Shown here piece after piece: positions 54,803 to 64,000 of a stretch of DNA of 64,000 nucleotides. A model generated the notes under the pieces. It did not search any database and had not been told where the DNA came from. It worked only from the letters and a program-made list of their open reading frames with translations. Position 1 is the stretch's first letter; every line of letters starts with the position of its first letter. The translations under genes were made by a program, and so were the position numbers. This stretch comes from Rutstroemia sp. NJR-2017a BVV2 (Eukaryota; Ascomycota; Leotiomycetes; Helotiales; Rutstroemiaceae), in contig NJPS01000034.1 of assembly GCA_002946415.1 (NCBI GenBank), positions 496,001 through 560,000 on the forward strand, given 5' to 3'.

Positions 54803-55983
54803 ATGGCTATCTACTCCTCCGTTCCGCCACCTTCCCAACAAGTCTCAGGCACTGTGCCCGCGGCCGGTCCAGACATTGAGGCATGGACTGCATCTGCCCT
54901 CCAATCCCTCAGCATCTCTCCAAGTGTTCGCGGCACCGATGTTCCACTTTCAATCCCGCTCGAGGTCACAGCACCTGTCAAGACCGCGTCGCCCGCAAAG
55001 CCCGCTACGTACAAGCCCCGCAAGGAGCTCTTGCAGCGCGACAGCCAGAAACGCCGGGAGGCATTATTGAGAGGGAAGGAAGGCAGTCGCAGACGACAAA
55101 GATGGGAGAATGGTGAGTACGACAACAACTGAAATCCGCCACCTCCCGGGTTGCCACTCAAGCGGGTAAATTGAGTCATCATGGCAGTTATCGTCATCAA
55201 TCGCGATACTCGGAGTTTGGGGATTCACCTCCGAGTGCGAATGACATGGGTTTGCTGATGAAATTTGCTTTACCAGACCACCTTCTCCACGTTCCGAACG
55301 CCCAGCCTCCGCTGCCAAGTGATTGGGAGGTCCGTCCCACCTATCCGGTTCACCATGTACCATACTATCTTGCTCCTTTATGGGATGCAGGTGTTCGCCA
55401 TCGTGCGGAGGAGATTGCCGCGGAAAAGAAATTGAGCAAAGCGAAGAAAGCCGGGAAGCTTGAAGAAAGGGGTCGTGTTCCCCAGGAATTGAGACAGAAG
55501 CTTAAGAAGAGCAAGGGCGCCAAAAGCCTCCTGCAAGATCTGGAGGAGGAGGTCAGAAAATTCGTCCAAGACTATGAGAACAGACAACAAATCCTCAGCA
55601 AGATGAGGGAGGAGGAAATGGATAGCGAAGACGAGGAGATTGTTTTTGTTGGCAGAAACGGCTCCATGAGTGATGAACAGCGGACAATAGTAGAGGAAGA
55701 GCTTCAAAGAGAGAAGCTAGTCTTTGACTCTTTGGCCGATGACCATGGCGCAAGCTTTGGGTATGTTGTTATTCCATGCCCAATTTTACCCCTTTACTAA
55801 TTCAGGAACAGACGCTGGCTTGTTCATTCCATTGCCTCGTACTACGGTCTCACATCTCGCTCAGTCACTGTCGGCAATCCAGCTCGCCGTGAGGCTTACG
55901 TCGGTATCAAGGAAGTAAAGACGAGCAGAACTATTACTGGAGTGGCTACGGAGCTTCCCCGTCCTCTGTGGGGTATGATTTGA
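54803..55983 (+). CDS. R3H-associated N-terminal domain / R3H protein
   Basis: Three exons, 54803-55112, 55277-55760 and 55812-55983, giving 321 residues. The start AAAATGG at 54803 opens MAIYSSVPPPSQQVSG. The R3H-associated domain reads YKPRKELLQRDSQKRREALL-RGKEGSRRRQRWEN, then after the first splice DHLLHVPNAQPPLPSDWEVR and PTYPVHHVPYYLAPLWDAGV. A charged helix follows, and the R3H-like end RWLVHSIASYYGLTSRSVTV plus GNPARREAYVGI lies in the last exon. R3H domains bind single-stranded nucleic acid. The specific role is unknown. The first intron is long for this genome (164 nt). Two in-frame acceptors exist for exon 3 (after 55805 or after 55811). The second gives the FG-RWLVHS spacing of relatives. 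Confidence 0.85.
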
Positions 55984-56638
55984 TGGAGTAGTTGACACAG
56001 TTCTACTCTACTCTCTGCTGTCTTCTATTCTGCTGTGGTTACCAGTGCCATACGCAGCCTGCTTCTAATTATTCTCTTCTTGGTGTAATTGGACATTTGT
56101 CACTGCCGTTAACTTGTTCTGCATAAGATTTGGTTCGCATAGACGATAGATCCAAAGGCGCTTTACGGTATAATTTTGAGGTTGTGCTGCATCTTTTACT
56201 AGTTACCGCTTCAATACTATATATAATTCTTCCTTGCGACATGATTACTTTTTGTGCTTGAACTCGAAGCAAAGTTGCCAGACTAGTTTGCAGGAAAGGG
56301 ATGATCTCTTATGCGATCAATATCGGTAATCCTCCAGAGTAATTGGTTTGAAGTGAACAGAAAAAGGGTGAGTCGGCTTTTGTCACAGAATGAGCTGGTG
56401 TGTACGAAACGGTTTGTATCTTGTTGCATTGCAACCGACCGAATGAATGGGATGATCCAACCGATTCCAACGGCGCGGCACAGTTTCGATGTACTTCCCT
56501 ACTTTCAGTGCTGCCAAGAATAAACCAACATTGTCAACAAAATATTTGGATGCAAACTGACTTCTAAGTTTAATTGTTCATCTGTTTCTTTCCAAGAAGT
56601 GTTTCTTTTGGTTCCCGAGGAGACCAGTCCGCTTAAAC
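55984..56638. other. Intergenic, no gene seen
   Basis: 655 bp between the R3H gene and the MFS transporter. No family-like open frame. Confidence 0.4.
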
Positions 56639-58134
56639 ATGTCGCCTCCTGAGAATGCGGATAAAGTACACTCGGCACCTGATGAATCGGCCGTCGGGGG
56701 TCACGATGATGCTATTGTCATAGTAATTTGCCATTGCAGTGATTACGGAGCCACGCTAATTTTTGGTAGACTTGGGATGGTCCTACAGATCCCAACAATC
56801 CTCAGAATTGGACAAACGGACGAAAATGGCTCAATGTAATCCTGGTCTCCATACAAGGCACTCTCTCTCCAATCTGTTCGACGGTGCTGGCCCTTGGATC
56901 CCAAGATGTGGCTCTAGCTTTCCATCTTCACGATGCGTACACGCCTGCTCTCCCTGTGGCCCTCTATGTTCTCGGCTTAGGTATTGGACCTTTATTTTTG
57001 GCACCACTTTCTGAGATTTATGGAAGACGGGTCGTCTATCTCTCATGCTTCACGGTCTTCACAATTCTCAACATTGGCTGTGCTCTTGCACCTAATATCG
57101 CTACACTTTCTATCCTACGGCTACTCTCTGGAATTGCTGGATCTGCGGGTCCGAGTCTGGGAGGCAGTAGTATTGGCGATATGTTTAAACGAGAGGGACG
57201 CGGCAAAGCGCAAGCTCTTTATGGACTTGGTCCAACATGTGGTCCTGTCATCGGAGGTGTCATCGGAGGCTTCATCGTTAGTGGTACTGGTAACTGGCGC
57301 TGGTTGATGTGGGTGATCGTGATTGCTTCTAGCGTCACAGTCGTCTTCTGTGTCATTCTACAGAAAGAAACTTATGGTCTGTTTCTTCTAAGGAAAAGAA
57401 TGGCACGTTTGAGTAAAAAGAATCCCAATCGTCATTATCGGACAGAGTTTTATGTACAGGTTAAACAGCTGCTTGTGCGTGCACTAACCCGACCTCTTCG
57501 TCTGCTTTTCACCGCACCAATCTGCACCTTCATGAGCATATACCACGCTCTGTGGGTTCCTCGAATTCTTCAGATTACTGCAAAACTTGCTAACTAGAAG
57601 ACACGTAGGATTTACGCCATTATTTACTTACATCTTATCACAATCACTCTACTTTTTGAGGACAGGACTTTCTATGGCTTGTTCTCTTACCATTGGACTC
57701 ATGGTACGGTTGGTCTTGCGTATCTTGGTGCTGGAAGTGGCTCGGTAATAGGAACCATCATATGTGCTCAATTCCTGAATCGCTCGTATCGCTATGCAGC
57801 CGCTCGTCATGAGAAACGTACTGGATCCGCGATTTCAATACCTGAATTCCGCCTCCCCTTTCTACAGATCGGTATGATTATTACGCTTGTTGGGCTTATT
57901 ATTTTGGGCTGGAGTGCTGAGAAGCAATTACATTGGGCTGTGCCATTATTCGGAGCACTAATCTTTGGACTCGGTATGCTGATGGGCTATGTTTGCATTC
58001 AAACCTACCTTGTGGATGCTTTCGAGGAGTATGCGGCGAGCGCACTTGCAGCTGCGATTGTGACGAGATGCGTCGTGTCGTGCGTATTTACCCTGGTTGG
58101 ATTCCAACTATATCGTTCGTTAGGTTATACATAG
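56639..58134 (+). CDS. MFS multidrug-type transporter
   Basis: Three exons, 56639-56722, 56770-57551 and 57609-58134, giving 463 residues. The start MSPPENADKVHSAPDE leads to VITWDGPTDPNNPQNWTNGR, the typical pre-helix-1 motif of fungal DHA1 drug:proton antiporters. The loop-2/3 motif LAPLSEIYGRRVVYLSC and the antiporter-like helix-5 segment ALYGLGPTCGPVIGGVIGGF are present. About twelve hydrophobic helices can be counted. Without splicing the gene looks frameshifted (near 56775) and truncated (stop at 57595-57597). Two ordinary introns (GTAATT...GGTAG and GTGGGT...CGTAG) remove both problems, with the second restoring IYHALIYAIIYLHLI. Such proteins export toxic compounds or metabolites, but the substrate is unknown. 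A methyltransferase stump lies just downstream, so a former metabolite cluster is possible. Confidence 0.85.
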
Positions 58135-58638
58135 TATATAAAGATCTTAATACACTAGTTTACATAAAGAGTTCACTAACCTACTAAAAGGGGATCAATG
58201 CTCCTAGCATTTCTTTGCATCGCAATAACTCCTATATCTTTCTGGCTACAACATAACGGTCCTAAGTTGCGCTCCAAAAAGTTCAACTTTTAATCCTAAG
58301 TCGATCAATGAGAACAAGTTATCTGGATTTCCTTACAGATAGAGCAGTATTCAACAGTTTGTTTTCATCTGATCTCACGGTAACCAATGAATACGAATTG
58401 ACGCGTTTTTATATTACCAAAGAGGTGAAGGGCTGCATGTGGTTTCGTATGACCAACAACGCTCTGCGGTTGTATAAGTATAATTAAGGCACAGCCAGAC
58501 TATTGACATCAAACTTGTTTCCCAGCGGGAACTGGCTCGATTACGCCCCATTTCGCGAAGTGATAGTAAAAAATTTCATCTGACTATTTGTTCATTCATC
58601 CGTCATCAAGCTTTTGCGAAATCCTTGGGATTGCTACC
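58135..58638. other. Intergenic, AT-rich
   Basis: AT-rich spacer between the MFS gene and the methyltransferase stump. No other gene seen. Confidence 0.4.
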
Positions 58639-58818
58639 ATGCCGACAGCTGAAGAATTACTTCGCATCGCTGGCCAGCCAGACCATCCTTCACAAATCGA
58701 AGCACCTCCTTGCTATCAAGCCACTATGGGCGATCGCCTGACACCATATGGTCGAAAGATATTTGAAGAATACGTCTCAATACCGTCAGTCGAAGTAGAA
58801 GCTCACATCTACAAAGTT
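58639..58818 (+). pseudogene. 5' fragment of UMTA-type SAM methyltransferase
   Basis: Sixty codons start MPTAEELLRIAGQPDHPSQI and end MGDRLTPYGRKIFEEYVSIP SVEVEAHIYKV, the N-terminal cap of fungal UMTA-type (LaeA/TAM-like) methyltransferases, where relatives continue into RDRAWAI and the SAM-binding fold. A good donor (GTAAGT at 58819) follows, but no continuation is present: the frame ends at 58896 and the minus-strand membrane protein gene begins its stop at 58874. So the stump is exon 1 of a gene whose body is missing here. I read it as a truncated remnant. The alternative is that exon 2 is diverged beyond recognition. Confidence 0.6.
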
Positions 58819-58873
58819 GTAAGTCTCATGTGTTTTGCGCGCGAATGCTTACGTATTCGCAGCCTTCCGGTGT

Positions 58874-60580
58874 TTACTGAGTCTGAACCGGATTGAGGCT
58901 AGGACCAATAAAGGCGTTGATAAATTCTAGTTCGTGAGTCTGTTCCTCTTTCATTATCTCTTGCTTAACCTCTTCATCCAGCTCAGGGACGGAGAATTGT
59001 AATGTACCTAGCAGAGCGCCGCCGACGAGGATCAACAAGGAGATACCCAACCATGCGAACACTCGTATGTTAGAGGTGCTAGCTTGGATTCTTGACACTG
59101 CAGGAAAAGCCATGTAGGTCGTATCATTCGTGATCGTAAGGTCGTCAAAGGTTTGATGGAGAGAATCCCAAGCTGCGAGATAGGCCTGGCGAATTATATT
59201 TTCTGCATATCCATCAAGGTTATCCCAAGTCGGCATCCGTGAAGCGTTCGCAAGGGCGAGTTGACTCATCAAGTCGGGGAGAAGCCAGAGTGCCGCTTGA
59301 GTCCATAGGTTAGGTTCGAAAATAACTTGGTCGATGGATGTCTGGTCTTCGATGACATTTGATGAGATAAACTTGCTCACTGAGCTTCTAGTGACGCCAG
59401 CTGTGAGTGTAACGTTGGCAAAGGCACGGCAAGCATAAAACCAGAGGTGTAACTCCTGTGGGATGTTGAAATTACCAAATATACCAGTGGGCATATTCGT
59501 GCAATTATTTGTTGAGCCTTGGTAGGCAATGCTGACGGCTAGGGTATGCGGGCCAGAGACGATCGTAGAGACAGGAAGACCGGTTGCGGATGAGTTCCAG
59601 AGTAAGTCGGGATTGAAGAGAACTGCTTGACCAGGGTTCGAGTGGAGGTCGAGACTGGCATTCACCACGCTGAGCGATGATGATGCGTAGGAAAAGACAT
59701 CATTAGCCACCGATGATGGAATACTTGTAGATGACCTTTGCCAGTCGATCTTCTGAATTTTGATGCAAGGGACGATGGGATCTAGTACTGTTGAATTCTT
59801 TGGTAGATCATTATTGATAACGACATGGCGACATCCGTTTCCAGCCGAAGAAGTTCCGTTTCCGAAGATAGTCGAGGTATCGGACCACGCCATGCTAGCA
59901 ACCCCTTGAGCTCTGGCAAGGACTTCTTGCCTCACGGACATACCAATTCTGTCGTAGCCCGGAAATTGTTGCCAGTAAACAGCTGATGAAGTAGGGCTCG
60001 TGGAATTGACGAACATGAATGTGCCTCCGGGAACGGAAACCGGATTCCAGTTCACCGCTCCAGAAATAAGAGGTGCGATGAACGGTTGGGGAAGGATGCA
60101 GAGCAGCGTCGACAGGATAATCCAGCTTGGGGTCCCTTGCGGTAGTTGAAACGGGTGCCTAGCCCATGGAGGCAGTCTATATTTCTGCATGAACAAAAGC
60201 CGCTGATTACTGAGTCTTGGGGTGGTGTGCTGCAATATATAGATGCCTCTCCATATAGCAACAGCAATCCAAGAGGCAGTGAAGAACCTGTTGATAACCA
60301 GCCCCACCGAAACAAGCGTTGTAACATCAGAAACCCTAAGATGCAGTTTGCCGTCAAAATAACGAGGTGTTGAGGTGTCGACAGCGTTATAGCCGTTAAC
60401 AGCCAAGGCTATGGTCAAGGACAGTGCGATGCTGCTAATTGTATGCGCAAGCAGGAGAAACCAGCCCTTGAATGCCCAGGCTGGCCATGATTGAGTCCCT
60501 TTTGCGTGAGGGTTGGCAGACGTTGGATTTTCCCCCGCTAGTTGTATATACGTAGCCTTAGCTTCGCGGTCTCTGGCCAT
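58874..60580 (-). CDS. Uncharacterised glycosylated membrane protein
   Basis: Single exon, 568 residues. The true ATG is at 60580 (MARDREAKATYIQLAG); the open frame upstream of it has no ATG. Three or more helices lie near the N-terminus (WAFKGWFLLLAHTISSIALS; SDVTTLVSVGLVINRFF; PSWIILSTLLCILPQPFIAP). A large presumably extracellular domain of about 350 residues follows, with many N-x-S/T sites (for example FVNSTSP, NGTSSAG, VNASLDL). A last helix (VFAWLGISLLILVGGALLGT) precedes an acidic tail (ELDEEVKQEIMKEEQTHELE). Many Helotiales-like fungi carry such proteins, usually without a name. I do not recognise a characterised family. It is tail to tail with the methyltransferase fragment. Confidence 0.75.
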   Translation of the reverse strand: MARDREAKATYIQLAGENPTSANPHAKGTQSWPAWAFKGWFLLLAHTISSIALSLTIALAVNGYNAVDTSTPRYFDGKLHLRVSDVTTLVSVGLVINRFFTASWIAVAIWRGIYILQHTTPRLSNQRLLFMQKYRLPPWARHPFQLPQGTPSWIILSTLLCILPQPFIAPLISGAVNWNPVSVPGGTFMFVNSTSPTSSAVYWQQFPGYDRIGMSVRQEVLARAQGVASMAWSDTSTIFGNGTSSAGNGCRHVVINNDLPKNSTVLDPIVPCIKIQKIDWQRSSTSIPSSVANDVFSYASSSLSVVNASLDLHSNPGQAVLFNPDLLWNSSATGLPVSTIVSGPHTLAVSIAYQGSTNNCTNMPTGIFGNFNIPQELHLWFYACRAFANVTLTAGVTRSSVSKFISSNVIEDQTSIDQVIFEPNLWTQAALWLLPDLMSQLALANASRMPTWDNLDGYAENIIRQAYLAAWDSLHQTFDDLTITNDTTYMAFPAVSRIQASTSNIRVFAWLGISLLILVGGALLGTLQFSVPELDEEVKQEIMKEEQTHELEFINAFIGPSLNPVQTQ

Positions 60581-62975
60581 GCTTGTGTTTGAGGAAATTC
60601 CGAATATCAAACGCCTAGCGACTGCTTATGATGAGAGAAAGAGGGTAGGATGTTGCCTGGCACGGGGTCATTATCAAGAAAATGCCTGTCACATAGTGTT
60701 TCGTCTCAATATATGCATTATTCTACGCAGAGCCTCAAGAATGCCGAGATGCGTCCTGCGCTCAAGGACTGTGTGTAGTATTGTCTGCATCTGTGCTGCT
60801 CTGGCTGCAGCATATCCTGTCTTATTTTCCTATTCGTATAAATGTGTGACACTGCATGGTGAAGACGCAGAATATTATCAATAGAAGTCGATGATAGGAC
60901 TACACCACCGCTTTCATCAGCTGCTGAAAGTAAGCCACGAACCATTTCACGCCTGTGGTGGTAAGTCGCGATATATACCCGCTAAGTTTCTTAACCAATC
61001 AGCAATTTTCGGGGTAACTTCTGGCGTAGATTAATCAGCCACTCGGGGAAAAGCGATATCAACATCCAAGCCCAACTCAGTTATCGCCCAATAGCCTGCG
61101 CCCGTGGTTTATTGGTTACACATACACTGAGAGCGTCATAAATTGAACCAGGTGACACTTCTAAACAGGTTGTTTGCAGCGGAAAAAGCCTGCATCAATG
61201 TGTTGCAACTGCTCCAACCAGGAGCAGGATCAATGGTTGTGGGCCCCCACTGCCGCATAGACAGGGAATATCAAGCCTATGGAATCCGTGCTCAAGCGAC
61301 CAATGTGTGAGCCAGGGCAGCACAAGGCTATCTACAGACATAATAAGGAGACACGTGCACTAGTTGAGCTTTGGGAGAGAGTAGTGGAGACACTGACGTT
61401 CAAATTCAGGCGACAGCAGTGTATCGTGAGAAAGAAATGGCGCGGAGGGAACGTGGCGTTCGCGAGGATCAAGAGTGGGAAAAGAAGAAAAGGGCTTTCG
61501 TAGGCTCGAGTGGACTGCGCATATACTTCGCAGTAGAGATTCTCTAGGAAGGCTTGGAACAGCCAAATCTTCAGCACTTCTGGAATCTGGATCATGAAAT
61601 GAGGTTTATAATACCGCTATCTTGAGGACATCCGAATTCTGGATATCTAGCGTTGCAAAACAACAAATCTAATTTCGAGCCTCACTCTAGCTATATCAGA
61701 CCTTCAGGTCATCTCACGAATAGATTTACGAATTTATGAACAGGCATATCGTCTGACACCAAGGCATGAACAATCTTATTCACTTCCTCGCTCTGGAACT
61801 TGTATGCCATGTTCTCCCGGAACTCAGCTTTGACTTTTGGCAAAGTTCCCGAGCTCTTCAGGAGCCGTTCTAGGGTTGTATGGCCTCTCCTCCAAGGTTC
61901 TGACCCTGTTCATGTAGGCATGCTCGATCTGGCAGAGAAGAGTTTCAAAAGCATCGGTTCCAAAGAAGCCGATCCACAACTCATAGCTGATATGAAGCCC
62001 ACAACTGAGGCTAATCGAGTGTGGATATCGTATCTTCAAGACTGTAAACCCTCGCGTTAAGCACCTGAAGAACATGAGAATGATCGTGTGCGGATTGATG
62101 CTGACTGGGATCATTTCCACAGTAGCTGGTATGGCAAGATGTGCAGGGGCACTGGCGCATTGGCGCGGGAGTTGCGAGGTACGCTTGCACGATCATGTTG
62201 CTGCGAGTTAGGATTTTCCTATTTCATTGACAGCAAAAGACCCAACATTTGACGTCCACAGTAAGTACTCACAAGGGGATGTACTTTGAGGTCTCATCCA
62301 GATAGTTCGATAAACCCTCTTCACTCTTCGGGTGACTTCACTTAATCTAGAAACCAGGGATCAACTTTAAAATCCGAGATACATCCTTGACATTTGAAGC
62401 AAAGCGTTTCCTAAGGTTAAGGTTGTATTCAAATGGAAAAGATTTATTGTCTCAATTCAGGAAAAGATTACAAGTGCTCTTCCCCACCCTGTTCCTCGTT
62501 TTTCTCTCACATGCTCCTTTCTTATGCTTTGAAGTATTCCATCAGCATGCCTATCTGTGTCAAGCATCGCTGCTAGGAGACATGTATCACCAATTAAATG
62601 GTATAGAACACATACACAGTCAGCTATGCGACTTGTTCTTATAATGAACATGCAAGCGATAGGCGCAGTGCAGCTACAAACGACCAGGGGCCTTGCAGTA
62701 ATAAGACGCCGCAATTTAGCGGTCTGTCACCGAGCCATACATTATCGGACGATAAGTTGGATAGTGTTGGAATAGGACGATAAGTTAGATAGTGTTAGAA
62801 TAATACCATCCAAAGCTTCATAACGGTAGCGAAGCATAAAATGCTTCAATATCCTCCTGTTGGCGAAACTTAATTGCTAGTCTCTCCTTACCGCGCCGAT
62901 ACTGCACTTACAAGTACGGCTGGTTTCTTTTGAGTTCATAGAGCACTGCACTGTACCGCGGGCTAAATTGTCAGA
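60581..62975. other. 2.4-kb gene-free stretch
   Basis: No open frame above 123 codons and none with a recognisable family. It contains the 28-bp tandem duplication at 62747-62802. Nothing else is seen. Confidence 0.45.
62747..62802. repeat. 28-bp tandem duplication
   Basis: GGACGATAAGTTGGATAGTG... (62747-62774) is followed directly by a copy (62775-62802). It differs at two positions, both G to A (TTGG to TTAG). It lies about 170 bp upstream of the PEBP-family gene. Confidence 0.7.
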
Positions 62976-63593
62976 ATGGCTGCCGCTCGCCTCGAAGCGT
63001 TTATCGGCCGATTGCTCTACTCTCAACGTGGGCGCGATGCAAAACTTCTTACACGTGCGACGCAAGCCATCGTCAAACTCGAGCCATCATTAATCGTCAC
63101 ATCACCACTCGGCGAAGCTCCAGCGCCTCTCCTTCCTGCCCATTCACAAGTCGGCGCAAACGAAGTTCCCCCTTTATCATGGTCTCTACCCGCTGACTCG
63201 GACCTCCTGCCACAAATCAAATCCTTCCTTCTCGTCGTCGAAGATCCTGATGCTCCTCTCCCAAGTCCGGTCGTGCACGGCATCTACTACAACATTCCAC
63301 CCACCAAAACATCCATCGAGAACGCGGATTTTGCGCCCGTGGAAGGCAAGGAAAATCTGCTGAGCGGTGGATTTTACTATGGGGTCAATAGACGGAAGAT
63401 CATCTGGGGAGGACCGAAACCAGTTCTGGGACATGGAGTACACAGATACTTTTTCCAAGTAGTTGCACTGAGCGAGGAGCTGAAGACAGGAAGTACTATT
63501 GGCAAGGAAGAACTGGAACAATTGTTAGAAGGAAAGGTTCTAGCGTGGGGAGAATGGCTTGGGACATATGAAAGGAATCCGGGCGACAGTTGA
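62976..63593 (+). CDS. Phosphatidylethanolamine-binding (PEBP/YbhB-like) protein
   Basis: Single exon, 205 residues. The PEBP fold signatures are present: PPLSWSLPADSDLL, FLLVVEDPDAPLPSPVVHGI with the D-P-D-A-P ligand-site motif and the His, YYNIPPTKTSIENADF, and IIWGGPKPVLGHGVHRYFFQ, the GP..P..G.H.Y signature. The C-terminus ends with VLAWGEWLGTYER. No signal peptide is obvious. The family binds anionic ligands or phospholipids. Fungal members include carboxypeptidase-Y-inhibitor-like (Tfs1) and YbhB-like proteins, and this one reads more like the latter. The start ATG at 62976 follows a short 5' leader and a 28-bp repeat. Confidence 0.88.
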   Translation: MAAARLEAFIGRLLYSQRGRDAKLLTRATQAIVKLEPSLIVTSPLGEAPAPLLPAHSQVGANEVPPLSWSLPADSDLLPQIKSFLLVVEDPDAPLPSPVVHGIYYNIPPTKTSIENADFAPVEGKENLLSGGFYYGVNRRKIIWGGPKPVLGHGVHRYFFQVVALSEELKTGSTIGKEELEQLLEGKVLAWGEWLGTYERNPGDS

Positions 63594-63909
63594 GTTTTGA
63601 CGAAAGATTAGCACGAGTCAATTGAAAAGCATTAACCTCGTAAGCCAAGGGGATTTTCGCTTCCTACTGACTCGCCGCCGAGAATACCGTGCTGGAAGTG
63701 ATTAACCTCCGAAAGTTTCCTTCCGCCGCCCGCTATTACCGATTTAATTCCGTAAACTTTTGTAAACTCGCAGGTCACCGGCACGACCCTATGATTCAAT
63801 AACCTCCAGGGTACATACGTTCTTTTTATCCTTGCCATGAGCGCATAGATTTCTTTTCTTGTTATATAGAGCGGCGCAGTTGCAGTTCTTCTACTTCCAT
63901 ACAATTAGA
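63594..63909. other. Intergenic spacer
   Basis: 316 bp between the PEBP-family stop and the gene starting at 63910. No coding content seen. Confidence 0.4.
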
Positions 63910-64000
63910 ATGAAACTCCGGACCACGCGAGCGCAGCCCCTCCTGCGGCATCTCTCCCGGACACATGGAGGTGGATATTCGGGTTCGCAGAGCAGAGCTT
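63910..64000 (+). CDS. Partial CDS, possible mitochondrial precursor
   Basis: From ATG 63910 the frame stays open to the window end and reads MKLRTTRAQPLLRHLSRTHG and then GGYSGSQSRA. Five Arg, one Lys and no acidic residue in the first 20 positions resemble a mitochondrial targeting sequence. Too short to name a product. Confidence 0.4.
   Translation, partial: MKLRTTRAQPLLRHLSRTHGGGYSGSQSRA

Noticed and set aside
56639..58134. MFS gene as a frameshifted and truncated pseudogene
   Set aside because: Both apparent defects (near 56775 and the stop at 57595-57597) are removed by two normal phase 0 and phase 2 introns.
1..64000. CRISPR array, insertion sequence or bacterial operon
   Set aside because: No regular spaced repeats and no transposase. 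All genes are eukaryotic and intron-bearing or fungal in type.

Overview
This is a eukaryotic nuclear window from a filamentous ascomycete (Pezizomycotina). The evidence is many short introns (about 50-165 nt) with GTRNGT donors, CTRAY branch sites and YAG acceptors, moderate gene density on both strands, and fungal-type proteins: a mediator subunit, Mtr4, Erg19, a Cyt2-type heme lyase, fungal rhodopsin-domain and F-box families, and M28 leucine aminopeptidase. A Leotiomycetes-like source is a guess from the gene repertoire only. I found no CRISPR, insertion sequence, rRNA or convincing tRNA. All gene models were spliced by eye.

Left part (1-20 kb). A Vps4-associated protein (Vfa1-like) is followed by a degenerate glutathione S-transferase, a fungal rhodopsin-domain membrane protein and a secreted alpha/beta hydrolase. 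A run of conserved housekeeping genes follows: mevalonate diphosphate decarboxylase (ERG19), a CYT2-type heme lyase, a RUS/DUF647 protein, KGD4/YMR31, MED18, COX8 and the exosome helicase MTR4. ERG19/CYT2 and COX8/MTR4 are divergent pairs, each sharing about 340-370 bp. Four of these products are mitochondrial or respiratory (CYT2, KGD4, COX8, and possibly the gene starting at the right edge), but they look like neighbours rather than an operon-like unit.

Middle part (20-40 kb). A DENN/C1 domain protein is flanked by unusually large gene-free stretches (2.1 kb and 4.3 kb). Then come NAA10, a large spliced F-box/DUF7600-type protein, a short-chain dehydrogenase and a second F-box-like gene, followed by another 2.1 kb without a gene.

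Centre (40.2-49.6 kb). The outstanding feature is one 9.4-kb minus-strand gene. It encodes a predicted protein of about 2,900 residues: an N-terminal GNAT acetyltransferase domain, a KKSKK/RRRRK nuclear-type basic patch, about 1,600 residues of acidic E/S/T/P/A repeats, a proline-rich repeat block and an Arg/Lys/Glu/His-rich tail with 19-residue tandem repeats. All eight inferred introns are phase 1, and five of eight donors sit in the same GCT-R|GT context. I regard this as the best candidate for something undescribed.

Right part (51-64 kb). Genes here are a CUZ1-like AN1 zinc-finger protein, a secreted M28 aminopeptidase, an R3H-associated protein, an MFS drug-transporter-like protein, a 5' stump of a UMTA-type methyltransferase tail to tail with an unknown glycosylated membrane protein, a PEBP-family protein, and the first codons of a gene that runs off the window.
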